Below are positions 30,501 through 37,052 of a DNA stretch of 64,000 bases, piece after piece. Under the pieces are notes generated by a model. The model saw only the letters and a list, made by a program, of their open reading frames with translations, searched no databases and was not told the DNA's origin. Source of the DNA: Alphaproteobacteria bacterium. GTDB lineage: Bacteria; Pseudomonadota; Alphaproteobacteria; CALKHQ01. Made by a program: the position numbers and the translations under genes. Where the stretch lies: assembly GCA_041396705.1 (NCBI GenBank), contig JAWKYB010000009.1, positions 1 through 64,000 on the forward strand, written 5' to 3'. Position 1 is the first letter of the stretch. Each line of letters opens with the position of its first letter.

Positions 30501-33273
30501 CCGTGGCGGCAACGGCGAGACGAATCGCCCGACCGTTGCCAGCATCGGCGGTTCCGGCGGCTTCGGCCCCGACCTGCTGATCGCCCACAACGGCCTGATC
30601 CGCGGGGAGGAGAACGGGATCGCGCTGGCCCGCGGGGTCGAGTTCGGCGGCTTCGCCTATGCCTACACGTTCGACGACTCCTCGATCTACGAGGGCTATT
30701 TCGGCCTGAACCTGTCCGCCTACGCCATCGACAACGCGGCGGTCCGCATCGTCGACAACCACAAGATCGAGGGCGAGCGCGACGACGGCATCTGGGTCGG
30801 CGGCGTGCGCGACGAGAGCGTGTCGCGGTCCAGCGTGGCGCTGGCCGACATGCCCGAGTACGACCTCGACCGCACCGAGCTGGCGATCAACGGCAACGAC
30901 CTGATCGTCGGCCGGGACAACGGCATCGCGCTCGACCACGGCTATCGCCTCTATGCCAATGTCGGCTTCATCTACGACGCCGAGGGCGGCTACGACGGCG
31001 GCAGCTTCCTGGTCGGCGAGCCGCTGGCGGCCGCGTCCGGCGGCTTCGGGCCCGGCTTCGACGGGTTCGACCTGGGCGGTTTCGACCTCGAGGGCGAGCT
31101 GTCGATCTACAACCTCTACGTCGAGGGCAGCGCGGTCGCCATCGACGGCGCCGAGGTCGAGATCGGTCACAACGGCGCCATCGTCGGCCATCGCGACAAC
31201 GGCATCCTGGTCCGCGGCGTGTTCGACCAGCCGGAGTACATGGACGAGAAGCGCAGCGCGCTGACGCTGGCCGGCTTCCCGGCATCGTCCGACTGGAACC
31301 TCGACATCCACGACAACGGCTGGATCGTCGGCGGCCACAACGGCATCCTGATCGACCACGGCTATGCCGGCTTCGTCGGGTACTACGAGTACAACGACTA
31401 CTTCGGTGCCGGCTTCGAGGCCTGGGCGATCGCGGATGCCAACGTGCGCATCGGCAACAACTGGCTGATCAGCGGCCTGCACGGCGACGGCATCCAGGTC
31501 AACGGCGTCCACGGCTCCGGCGTCAGCGCCGACCGGGCCGGCGCGCCGACGTCCGAGGACGATCCGCTCGAGGGCACGGTGCTGACCGACCCGGCGCAGC
31601 CCAACCTGCTGGTCGAGCAGAACACCTCGATCATCGGCGGCCGCGACGGCATCCACTTCGGCACAGGCTTCGGCTTCGAGTTCGACAACCGCTACGACGA
31701 TGTCGGCCAGATGTCGCTGTCGAACCTGTCGACGGCGTCCTTCGGCGGCTACGACGGCGGCTTCGGCTTCGGCGGGGGCTACGGTCAGAGCGTCGACGGC
31801 GGCCTGGTGGTGATCGACCTGAACGGCGCGGCCGACTATGTCGACGGCGGCGCGCCGTACGACCCGGAGATCCCGGTGGTGCTGTCGGAGCTCGACTTCG
31901 GCGACGGCTTCGCCGGCAATCTGGGCCGTGTGGTCGGCATCCACGACGACGGCATCGACTTCGCCGGTTCGATCGACTTCGGCTCTATCGTCCAGATCCA
32001 GCGCAACATGATCACCGGATCGGGCGACAACGGCATCGAGTTCGCCAACATCGGCGGCCCGCTGTCGGTGGACAACGAGCTGATCGACACGCTGGTCTAT
32101 GACGAGGAAGAGCGCGAGGCGAGCTACGTGTTCGTGCACAACAACTTCATCGTCGACAACGGCCAGCGGCTGGTCGAGGAAGAGCCCGGCGAGGAGATCG
32201 AGGACCAGGTCGAGACGCTGTCGCTGGCCGGCGGCTACGACGGCTACTCTTACGGCCGCCTGACCGGCGCCGGGATCCTGTTCGAGCAGGGCCTGGGCGA
32301 CCAGGGCTTCGCCGAGGTGTTCCAGAACTACATCGCCGGCAACGGCGGCCCCGGCATCCAGATCGGCTTCGATCCGGAGACCGGCTCGCCGACCAGTGCG
32401 GTCGCCACCTTCGGGCGCGGCTTCGGCGAGGAAGGCGGCTATGACGGTCCGATCTCGGCCGACGGCCTGCTGGTGATCCACAACTACCTGCCGGGCGCGG
32501 TCGACGCCTTCGACAACCGTCCGAACGGCGGCTTCGCCATCGCCAACTTCGCCGACGAGGGCCAGGTGCTGGCGCCGGAGAACTGGTGGGGCACCGCCGC
32601 CTCGCAGGCCGCCGTCAACGCGCAGAACTTCGGCGCGGTCGACGCCAGCCTGTTCCTGGCCGACGGCGTGGACAGCAACGAAGAGCGGTTCCCGGGCCAG
32701 ACCGGGCTGGGGCCGTTCGCCTTCCAGCCGGGCGATGTGGCCAGCTTCGCCACGCCGTCGCCGGACACCCTGGCCTTCCTAGCCCAGGCTCTGATCCTGT
32801 TCCTCGCCCGCCAGACACACGACTCGCAGGCACCGGGTGATGAGCTCGGGCCCAGGCCGCGGTCGGATCGCGACGCTGACAACGTTTTCGACAACGTTTT
32901 CGGCGATCCCTACGCGTACTTGACCGAGGAAGGTGGATTGGCCAGCCTTGCCCCGGCGGCGGGTGGCGGCAACTGCACGCTGACCCCGGTCGACGGCGGC
33001 CTGCGCCTGGCCTGCGGCGGCGGTGGCAGCCAGCAGCAGACCGGCGAGCAGCAGGACCAGGGCGGCCTGCCGAACCTGGAGCCGGCGGCCGGTGGCGCGG
33101 CGGCTGGTCCGGCGCTCGACCCCGGCCTGTCGCTGCAGGACCTGCTGAACATGTGGCTGTTCAACTTCGGCAGCGGCCTCGACACGCCGGTGGCCGACGG
33201 CGCGGCCGCCCCGGCGACCGACCAGGCCTCGCTCGGTACGGCGACCGGCACCCAGCTGGCGATGCTGCGCTAG
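21553..33273 (+). CDS. Giant two-partner-secretion exoprotein (TpsA), beta-helix adhesin
   Basis: 3,906 residues in one uninterrupted frame. A long signal peptide (residues 1-45, ending GPALA) is followed by a haemagglutinin-type TPS secretion domain, residues about 46-300, with NPAGI at 127-131. Residues 300-1100 are FHA-like and pectin-lyase-like segments. From about 1100 to 3,650 there are beta-helix coils built on a DNxxIxGxDDGIxF pattern of roughly 25-35 residues. The mature protein has only four Cys: C558/C565 and a C-terminal pair C3808/C3821. PAAG (3801-3804) lies just before the pair and a second PAAG at 3844-3847 after it. This matches cysteine-hook TPS adhesins such as HMW1 and CdrA. 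No TpsB transporter gene is visible. Likely a surface or biofilm adhesin exported across the outer membrane. Confidence 0.92.
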   Translation: MNQLFPTPLVSTPASSPVSRRLPVSATLLCGTALCLALAAGPALAGPEGGVVIEGDATITYGTNTVTIEQNSERVIIEWQSFDVGANESVNFIQPSELAAALNRVLSGEASVILGSLTANGQITLVNPAGIAFGASANIDVAAITATTLDIINTNFMAGDLVFDQYDDRFADASVTNDGTITVGDRGLAALVAPGVANNGIIQARTGAVVLASGTAATIDFYGDGLVNFAVTAPTQAAPVDANGNPLDALVSNSGQIYADGGTVILTAEAVGGIVDNAINMDGVIQARSIQGRDGQIALVGGDGAGAVQVAGTLDASGAEAGTAGGTVHVLGDAVALNAGADIDVSGPAGGGTALVGGSLQGGANVGSGIQYARQDSVTTIIADSGFDAGGYVPTSSIAYVDAAAEIDASATDSGNGGTAVVWADDATAFFGMVAARGGANGGDGGLVEVSGGVLGYAGSVDTSAASGNTGLLLLDPQNIVLGSINPALMAVNIGLDALSGGAFPILVVDQQALANTLFSTDVHLWATNSISTAEDIDISTARNVIIGENVITTGFPCAIIPGGCHIPIFGDAITGNDLSLSAPTVNLYHDVTLGTGALNVVDVAAGTSIIGLGLIAAPVDIEVAELNLDGRIHTRSSVGGGTSLASDAQINTDAGLINVLSNAALINQGVQFAQAGALVTVGDGVYNENVLVDRALTLQGDGSTNTTTLNVGSGTGILVSGTTGGTVSIQGFRILGGGTGQYGILADVTADLDQLLVDDVHIEGFVENGLAVQGSQSTHTASPIDYVGISNAVFIDNGRTAGGSAGRGDLQLFFFNGDADLTNVDITGGGQGRYGIQIRGVDSGVFPNGVQPMGDIAFENVTVDGSYLAPLIGIQGYSEVGNLTFNDVTIGGAGSTSGWATGLYFGTIGSGAFNLGNTSFGELNGGNSLFIQVVGNGGTPTPELIIDATGALFEGTLAGDMSAAELVTLEQRILHWADDTSRGLVNFGAAVVDGGTYANSIQLAVNTAGLINANQVVVGSGTYGGSVEVWVDDLKLTGIATSGGTPVIDGNSVDAYSNFGPAGVGAGLVVADVTGTSGNAPGEDVDGVSVDPFVFSGAGNGIVLGSGASSAVDSIIDGNSFTVTGNGIVLANVGGTTTISNNAIDVGDVGIAASESLSGDTLVVTGNSLIRGNDNGLRFDANVTNAIIQITDNARIEGDGTADFSDAIDFRQQVIDSTVSITGNDEVLGNDDGIQVIEGIRGGSFTIADNGQITGRNGDGINLLSLNDGAGVAISDGAVVSISGNAIEGNADGDTNNPGGGGDGVLISGDVVGAATQVTIDDNSIDAFDDGVHFFGAVSGSTVHIGLNAILALGTGIDFADTIGNNADIDILDNTIGLDGTEVLNGILFQRINAATIDISGGTIDSAAGNNGPIDGDGINFQQGLHSGANVAIAGVTIVSDSDEAIDFHQSIRSGAQAHITGGSYTGGNNGVEFDPIAGLATIDGATIDGTGADKRGVNLLGSITGTLEIADSTITGTDDGIGSNDDQNNTVSGGTFRVTGSTVTGIGGDGIELGDVVNGALVEINDNPLVAGADNGVHFVGTVSGSSIDINGNIIDAGNQVGLNGDGIHFASTVTDSQVRIGSAPGNGNDITVGNAVAGGGTLHDGIYFGGEIGGSTRVLIGWNEIDVLNTTGGAATSFGDMGIRFDGFVNTGVAGHSGIGIVGNTISAGGGQEDRGISFWNGIGGESTVRIADNVIAAGDDGIGVFDTIGGNQNQSLRGNARMVIEGNTIGTSGARVGLANNGDGNGIDFQSVTGASQVVIDDNSIFANMNAIEFDKVVNTTFAGPGAGIEITDNSNINSLREDGIQFAGGVSGSSVLIQGNNAGIFAADHGISFLAAVTNATLNIHDNIIQANLDNDAVGAGIYFGGTVGGTSVVNIGNGGSAPGNQSNIIAVNANAGGSVADNDGILFVNQIAGDVAITIDGNRIGYTAPALAGPLAEQAVGDDAIEFRGGAGGNAEIAIVDNWMLAEDDGVQFTGSVGGSAHILIGANTDGNRIVAGDDGISFLSTLTGEALVDIGYNTINAGSDGILFQGHVNNAQVSPVTEQELYIHHNGIIGDDNGINFAAGISGFRHDTRIAHNSLIQGNGENGIRIAGGINDAEVRILANHEIYGDEDGIDFIGSVTNNALVVIADNDSVTGDDDDAIDFENALNGGSVVNILDNHNIVAGDNGIEFSSINGATVLIAGNNHGIHAENHGIYVGGEVAWSDIDIHDNIIWANTDQGHEGAGIWFDEQIRHSTVNIGDGGRTSGASNIIQVSQAYDDDNEGGLDGIHFDDWIGEGSVITIDGNRIGFYAASLNAPLSPRTIPDDGIEFRGDIRDDAAIVITDNQIKADDDGIRFRGDVEDWATVLIGGWNDGNIISAGDDGIEFSGRITDHAAVEIDRNAIGYYWNGFTLVPYAVGENGIKFGDRINDWAEVDITRNDIRAGDDGIVFFGDTSNVGHGDEDIFIAWNDIVGGENGIHFAGDVEGGAHDVMIAWNHRVEGRDGDGIVFDEGVDGASVRILDNHWIEGSRDGIDFDDLVQDGAFVLIADNFKILGNHDSGIEFSGVVDWNTDVVIDDNSFIVGGNNGIHFGQPDYELTRLAFGGFGGGWSIDQAEVTISDNWLIQGEDENGIWVEGVRGSGFGFDWDNPNLAIVDNHRIQGHDNGILISRVIEGGYDWYADAFTLSGWAVENAEVLIAGNHEIEGKWDDGIQIQGIHSNLPQGGYDGPSDFAAASFGGGWLPATEVTIVGNGEIEGHDNGINLRRGFDLTVWDFSYDGGETFRAAGPGSLVATGWDIDDLGELADLLSDGVSIDLAVSAWAIENADVTIAWNDEIRGRHDDGIFVGGIRAVEQGGFIGDNIALSGYDGGWQPSPSASLVIAHNDLVRGGDNGINLGRGFDFSLGLRTDYENFGYYYPFDVNVELDAWAIDNASVRIVHNDRIVGDDENGIRVAGVRGGNGETNRPTVASIGGSGGFGPDLLIAHNGLIRGEENGIALARGVEFGGFAYAYTFDDSSIYEGYFGLNLSAYAIDNAAVRIVDNHKIEGERDDGIWVGGVRDESVSRSSVALADMPEYDLDRTELAINGNDLIVGRDNGIALDHGYRLYANVGFIYDAEGGYDGGSFLVGEPLAAASGGFGPGFDGFDLGGFDLEGELSIYNLYVEGSAVAIDGAEVEIGHNGAIVGHRDNGILVRGVFDQPEYMDEKRSALTLAGFPASSDWNLDIHDNGWIVGGHNGILIDHGYAGFVGYYEYNDYFGAGFEAWAIADANVRIGNNWLISGLHGDGIQVNGVHGSGVSADRAGAPTSEDDPLEGTVLTDPAQPNLLVEQNTSIIGGRDGIHFGTGFGFEFDNRYDDVGQMSLSNLSTASFGGYDGGFGFGGGYGQSVDGGLVVIDLNGAADYVDGGAPYDPEIPVVLSELDFGDGFAGNLGRVVGIHDDGIDFAGSIDFGSIVQIQRNMITGSGDNGIEFANIGGPLSVDNELIDTLVYDEEEREASYVFVHNNFIVDNGQRLVEEEPGEEIEDQVETLSLAGGYDGYSYGRLTGAGILFEQGLGDQGFAEVFQNYIAGNGGPGIQIGFDPETGSPTSAVATFGRGFGEEGGYDGPISADGLLVIHNYLPGAVDAFDNRPNGGFAIANFADEGQVLAPENWWGTAASQAAVNAQNFGAVDASLFLADGVDSNEERFPGQTGLGPFAFQPGDVASFATPSPDTLAFLAQALILFLARQTHDSQAPGDELGPRPRSDRDADNVFDNVFGDPYAYLTEEGGLASLAPAAGGGNCTLTPVDGGLRLACGGGGSQQQTGEQQDQGGLPNLEPAAGGAAAGPALDPGLSLQDLLNMWLFNFGSGLDTPVADGAAAPATDQASLGTATGTQLAMLR
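26256..29405 (+). repeat. Three tandem copies of a large beta-helix super-repeat within the exoprotein
   Basis: Above the single coil there is a higher-order repeat. Copy 0 (about 26256-27120), copy 1 (27121-28218) and copy 2 (28219-29405) share the same order of distinctive coils. One is VLIxGNNxGIxAxxHGI, seen in copies 1 and 2; another is IDINGNII/NIHDNIIxAN/DIHDNIIxAN. A glycine-rich coil reads VRIGSAPGNGND/VNIGNGGSAPGN/VNIGDGGRTSGA, and TIDGNRIGY/F is followed by an insert. Copies 1 and 2 align over about 370 residues; copy 0 is shorter. Divergence is high enough that this is an old protein-level duplication rather than an unstable DNA repeat. Confidence 0.75.
29464..31810 (+). repeat. 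Seven two-coil modules with variable loops in the exoprotein
   Basis: Residues about 2638-3419 are seven modules starting near 29464, 29698, 30094, 30415, 30721, 31135 and 31423. Most open with a version of WAIDNAxVRI. Each has coil A (Nxx-I-x-G-x-x-D-x-GI-x-V-x-GV-R), then loop A, coil B (I-x-x-N-x-x-I-x-G-x-DNGI-x-L-x-RG) and loop B. The loops differ completely in length and sequence and are rich in Gly, Tyr and Phe; GGYDG or YDGG recurs. Module length varies from about 78 to 138 residues only because of the loops. Confidence 0.75.
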
Positions 33274-33336
33274 GGCATCCTGCGTGAATACGGGCGCAGA
33301 AAAGGTGCTCTAACCTGTTGGAAGCGATCGACGTGT

Positions 33337-33382
33337 CTCCGATCGGATGGCTTCATCCGATCGGAGGTCGATCTCGATCGAC
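33337..33382 (+). other. Two adjacent inverted repeats after the exoprotein gene
   Basis: A perfect 13-bp stem CTCCGATCGGATG (33337-33349) / CATCCGATCGGAG (33354-33366) with loop GCTT is followed at once by a 7-bp stem GTCGATC (33367-33373) / GATCGAC (33376-33382). Neither has a clear U-tract. They precede a strong terminator and could protect the 3' end of a very long mRNA from exonucleases. Confidence 0.6.
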
Positions 33383-33400
33383 GTTTACTGTCCAATTCAG

Positions 33401-33436
33401 CCGGCCCGGTTCACGCGAACCGGGCCGGTTTCTCTT
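33401..33436 (+). terminator. Rho-independent terminator of the exoprotein gene
   Basis: A perfect 12-bp GC-rich stem CCGGCCCGGTTC (33401-33412) / GAACCGGGCCGG (33417-33428), loop ACGC, is followed by TTTCTCTT. It is oriented for the plus-strand exoprotein gene, about 130 bases after its stop. On the other strand it lies just past the convergent HupE-like gene but lacks a U-tract there. Confidence 0.85.
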
Positions 33437-33471
33437 GGGTCGGCTTCAGGCGCGTCGCGGCCGGGTCGGCG

Positions 33472-34827
33472 TCAACCCCAGAGCGTGTCGGCGAGCGGGC
33501 CGATCCGTTCGATGGTCCAGACCGAACCGATCCAGACGGCGCCCGTGGCCAGCGCCCGGGCAGCGCGCCTGCGCCGGTCCGCGGAGCGCCGCCCGATCCA
33601 TGCGAGCGCGGTCCAGACCACCGCGACAACGGCAAGCTGGCCGCCCTCGACCCCGACGTTGAAGGCGGCGAGCCGGACGGCCGCGCCCGGCGCATCGGCG
33701 GGTGCCAGGTCGGCGAGGGCGCTGGAAAAGCCGAACCCGTGCAGCACGCCCAGCGCGGCGGTGACCACGAAGGTGCCGACCCCGTGTTGCATCGGCCGCA
33801 TGGCGGCGACGCCGGCATAGACGATCGTCAGTGCGATGCCGATCTCGACGGCGGGCACGAACCAGGGATCTGCGAGGCCGACGCCGAAATAGCCGGCGGT
33901 CAGCGAGACGCTGTGGCCCAGGGTGAAGCCGGTCACGCGCCAAGCCAGGCCGCCGAGCCTGCCCGCCCCGGCAACGAGGCAGAGCACGAAGAAAATGTGG
34001 TCGAGACCTTCGAGGATGTGCAGGGCGCCCTGCGCCGCGAAGCGCAGGCTGGCACGCAGCGGTGCCTCGTAGACGGTCACCGGCCGTTCGAGCAGCCCGT
34101 CGCGCTGCTGCGACCAGCTTGCGCCGCCGGGATCGTGCAGCACGATCAGGTTGACCGTCGCATCCGGCGCCAGAGTGCCAGGCAGCAGCCTGCCCTCGAG
34201 CGTCAGCAGCGATGGCGTGCCGGCATCGGGGTATCGCAGCGCCACGTCGACAAGCGCGGACGACACCTCGACCGCGCCGTCGAAATCAGGGTAGACCGGG
34301 CCGTCGAGCGCCGCACGCGCCTCGTCCAATGTGTTGAACGGCGGCACCCGGCCGCGCAGCTGCAGGCGCACGGCCAGCACCTCCGGCGCCAGCGCAACGC
34401 CGTTCTGGTCGCGGAGCACGTGCCCGTCGGCAACGAGATGGGCCAGCCCCTGCGGGTCGGCCCGGATCGCATCCGGGTCGACGAAATGGACCGCGGCGCC
34501 GTCGATGAGGCGGTTGGTGGTGTAGGGCGCGGGCAGGAATGTGCCGTCCTCTCGCTGCGGGCCGAGCCCGTCGGCGACGACCAGTGCGAAGCTGATCCGG
34601 GCAAAGGCGATCAGGCCGTCCCGATCCGTTGCCAGATGGACGACCCGGATGTTTGCACCGGTCATGAAATGGGCAGATGCCGGCATGCACCAGGCGGCCA
34701 GCAGGAAAAGGGCGGCCAGGATGGCCGCCAGCTTTCCCAACCCGGCCTCCCAGGCTCCGGCGCATGGCGACAGTCGGATTGACCGCCGAACCGCGCGATG
34801 CCATCGCGCTCGGGTCGAGAAGGGCAT
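33472..34827 (-). CDS. HupE/UreJ-like membrane protein
   Basis: 451 residues. An N-terminal signal-like helix (LAAILAALFLLAAWCMPASA) leads into an extracytoplasmic domain of about 200 residues. A C-terminal membrane domain follows with the HupE/UreJ motifs GALHILEGLDHIFFVL, TLGHSVSLTAGYFGV and LHGFGFSSAL. HupE/UreJ proteins are associated with nickel or cobalt transport, but this fused form with a large N-terminal domain (HupE/UreJ_2 type) is of unknown function. ATG 34827 has GGAG upstream; the longer frame to 35034 has no support. The 229 bases upstream show no gene. Confidence 0.82.
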   Translation of the reverse strand: MPFSTRARWHRAVRRSIRLSPCAGAWEAGLGKLAAILAALFLLAAWCMPASAHFMTGANIRVVHLATDRDGLIAFARISFALVVADGLGPQREDGTFLPAPYTTNRLIDGAAVHFVDPDAIRADPQGLAHLVADGHVLRDQNGVALAPEVLAVRLQLRGRVPPFNTLDEARAALDGPVYPDFDGAVEVSSALVDVALRYPDAGTPSLLTLEGRLLPGTLAPDATVNLIVLHDPGGASWSQQRDGLLERPVTVYEAPLRASLRFAAQGALHILEGLDHIFFVLCLVAGAGRLGGLAWRVTGFTLGHSVSLTAGYFGVGLADPWFVPAVEIGIALTIVYAGVAAMRPMQHGVGTFVVTAALGVLHGFGFSSALADLAPADAPGAAVRLAAFNVGVEGGQLAVVAVVWTALAWIGRRSADRRRRAARALATGAVWIGSVWTIERIGPLADTLWG

Positions 34828-35056
34828 GGCCGGCTCCGTCAAGCCCTTCGGCCTTGCACCGTCGGGTCGATGGTGCAGGGTCCCGCGTCTTTCCGCGATG
34901 CGAGCGCCCGCGACCGGAGGTCCGGCGGCGGCGCTTGGATCCGGCCGGCCGTTCGCGCTGTCCGGTCCCGGCGCCATCGCGGTCGAGGTGGCCTGGCGAC
35001 CGTGAGCCGGTCCGCCGCGGCCGCCCCGGAGCATGGCCGGAGCAGCCGCGGCCGGC

Positions 35057-35818
35057 TCAGTACTGCACGCCGCGGGTCAACGCGCCGTCGGCGACCAGGT
35101 TGCAGCCGGTGATGAAGCTGGCCCGTGGGCTGGCCAGCATCACCGCGGCATAGGCGATCTCTTCCGGCTTGCCCATGCGGCCGGTCGGGTTCAGCGCCAG
35201 CGCCTGCTTGAACAGGTCGGGCATGTTCTGCTCGATGTGATCCCACGGGCCGCCCTTGAAGTAGATGTTGCCCGGCGAGACCGAATTGGCGCGGATCCCC
35301 TTGGGCGCGAGCTGCAGCGCCAGGCCCTGGGTGTAGTGGATCAGCGCCGCCTTCATTGCGCCGTAGGCGCCGGCGGCGAAGTCGAGCTCGCGGCCCGACA
35401 CGCTGGAGATCACCACGATCGACCCGGCCGGCGACTTCTCCAGATGGGGCATTGCCGCATTCACGGTGCGGATCGTGTGCAGCATGTCGATCTGGAACTG
35501 GGCGTTCCAGGCGTTCTCGTCCTGGCCGATGGCCAGCGCGCTGACGTTCGGCACCACGACGTCGAGCCCGCCGAACTCCGCGGCGACATCGTTGACCCAT
35601 TGCGCCAGCGCCGGGCCGTCGCCGACGTCGAGGGCGCGGCCGCTGGCCCGCACCCCGCGCGCCGCCAGCGCCTTGACGGCGTCGTCGACATCGCCGGCGT
35701 TGCGGCCGCAGACGGCGACGTCGCAGCCTTCTTCGGCCAGCAGGTCGGCGATGCGCCGGCCGATGCCCTTGGAGCCGCCGGTGACCAGCGCCTTCTTGCC
35801 CTTCAGTTGCAGATCCAT
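35057..35818 (-). CDS. SDR family oxidoreductase
   Basis: 253 residues, normal for classical SDRs. TGGSKGIG is at the N-terminus, followed by SSVSG with the catalytic Ser, Y-x3-K as YGAMK, and a C-terminal ITGCNLVADGALTRGVQY. NVSALA replaces the usual NNAG motif (position after VVVP). It probably reduces a keto or oxidises a hydroxy substrate with NAD(P)H. It lies 28 bases downstream of the acetamidase/formamidase gene on the same strand, so the two are likely co-transcribed. Confidence 0.88.
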   Translation of the reverse strand: MDLQLKGKKALVTGGSKGIGRRIADLLAEEGCDVAVCGRNAGDVDDAVKALAARGVRASGRALDVGDGPALAQWVNDVAAEFGGLDVVVPNVSALAIGQDENAWNAQFQIDMLHTIRTVNAAMPHLEKSPAGSIVVISSVSGRELDFAAGAYGAMKAALIHYTQGLALQLAPKGIRANSVSPGNIYFKGGPWDHIEQNMPDLFKQALALNPTGRMGKPEEIAYAAVMLASPRASFITGCNLVADGALTRGVQY

Positions 35819-35846
35819 GCTTGTTTCCTCCCCTGTTCCGGCCGAT

Positions 35847-36854
35847 TCAGGCCAGGTACCGTTTCGAGATGGCGGCGCCGACCGTGTATTTCGGGTCGAC
35901 GAAATTGCCGAGGCGGACCCTGCCGCACTGGCTCAACATCATGTAGGCGTCCCACTGGTCGAAGCCGAAGTCGGCGACCATCCAGCGGACCAGCTCGCGA
36001 TAGGCGATGCGGGTGGCGTCCTCCAACGGGCGGGCGCTGCCGATGGCCATGATCACCTGGTCGTTCTCCAGCCGCGGCCACTGGATCGTCCAGCCCTTGA
36101 TCAGGTCGACCCGGATGGTCGTGGTCGAGGGGTATTCGACCGCGACGCCACAGACCTCGCCGTCGCCCTGGCAGGCGTGCGCGTCGCCGATGAACAGGCG
36201 CGCGCCGGCGGTGCGCACCGGCAGATAGGTGATGCTGCCCGGGCCCATGTCCGGCAGGTCCATGTTGCCGCCGTGGTTGTCCGGCGTCAGCGAGTTGATG
36301 CTGTCGATTTCCGGCGAGCAGCTGAGCGTGCCGATATGCGGGCGATAGGGCAGGGTGACGCGGTCGCTCCAGTAGACGTTGTGTTCGTCGACGTCGACCT
36401 TGCGCACCACCTCCGGCAGCGGGTCGTTCAGCATGGCGGTATAGTAGGTGCCGGTCAGCGCGCCGAATTCCTCGATCATGCAGCAGGTGCCGCGCGGGTT
36501 CGGGCCGCGCGGCGCCATGCTCTCGATGTGCACGGCCAGCGCGTCGCCCTTCTCCGCGCCCTCGACCATGATCGGCCCGTTCTGCGGGTTGACGAAGGGC
36601 ATCCGCAGCTTGTCCTTCGGCTTGTCCGCCTCGGTCTTGATCGCGCCCTCGAAGGCGTCGCGGGTCTCGACCACGATGCGGTCGCCCGGCCTGACGGTCA
36701 GCACCGGCGCCGAATAGGGCCCGATGGTGTAGTGGAAGGTGCCCTGCACCGCCTCGGTCAACTGGTGGGTCGTACCGCCGACGCCTCCGGCGACGCCGCG
36801 CGCCTGCATGATCGAACCGGCAAGCCAGTCTGCTGCATGTTCCGGCGAATCCAT
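35847..36854 (-). CDS. Acetamidase/formamidase family hydrolase
   Basis: 335 residues with FmdA/AmdA family features: PGDRIVVETRDAFEG, PFVNPQNGPIMVEGAEKGDAL, an LPYRPHIGTLSCSPE segment, DNHGGNMD and the metal-site stretch LFIGDAHACQGDGEVCG. Members hydrolyse short-chain amides such as formamide or acetamide to ammonia and the acid in the cytoplasm. ATG 36854 has GAGGAGGG upstream, better than the open-frame start at 36905. It leads a two-gene operon with an SDR and is divergent from a ribose-type transporter operon. Confidence 0.88.
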   Translation of the reverse strand: MDSPEHAADWLAGSIMQARGVAGGVGGTTHQLTEAVQGTFHYTIGPYSAPVLTVRPGDRIVVETRDAFEGAIKTEADKPKDKLRMPFVNPQNGPIMVEGAEKGDALAVHIESMAPRGPNPRGTCCMIEEFGALTGTYYTAMLNDPLPEVVRKVDVDEHNVYWSDRVTLPYRPHIGTLSCSPEIDSINSLTPDNHGGNMDLPDMGPGSITYLPVRTAGARLFIGDAHACQGDGEVCGVAVEYPSTTTIRVDLIKGWTIQWPRLENDQVIMAIGSARPLEDATRIAYRELVRWMVADFGFDQWDAYMMLSQCGRVRLGNFVDPKYTVGAAISKRYLA

Positions 36855-37052
36855 CGCGCATTCCCTCCTCGCTGGCGGCCGCGGCGGCGCGGCGCGGATT
36901 ATCAACCGATCCGCGGCGGCGCTGTAATCGCCGCCGTCGGTCCTGCGCCGCTGTTTTCTCGCCCGACTTGGCGCCCTTGCGCGCGGCTTGGCGGCGACCT
37001 AAGCTGACCCGACTAATAATTCGGCAACGACTGAATAAAGGGGAGGAAGGTC

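Noticed and set aside
24900..31800. Possible CRISPR array or minisatellite in the repetitive region
   Set aside because: The periodicity is at protein level within one long frame; DNA copies differ and there are no constant repeats with unique spacers.
23899..32481. A 2,860-codon open frame on the minus strand inside the giant exoprotein gene
   Set aside because: It is antisense to a well-supported protein with recognised TPS and beta-helix features. Its translation is a low-complexity string of Asp, Ala and Val that mirrors the repeated DNGI codons on the other strand.
21553..33273. Classification of the giant protein as a type I-secreted RTX adhesin of the LapA kind
   Set aside because: It has a cleavable signal peptide and a TPS domain, and lacks RTX nonapeptide repeats and the LapA-type N-terminal retention module.
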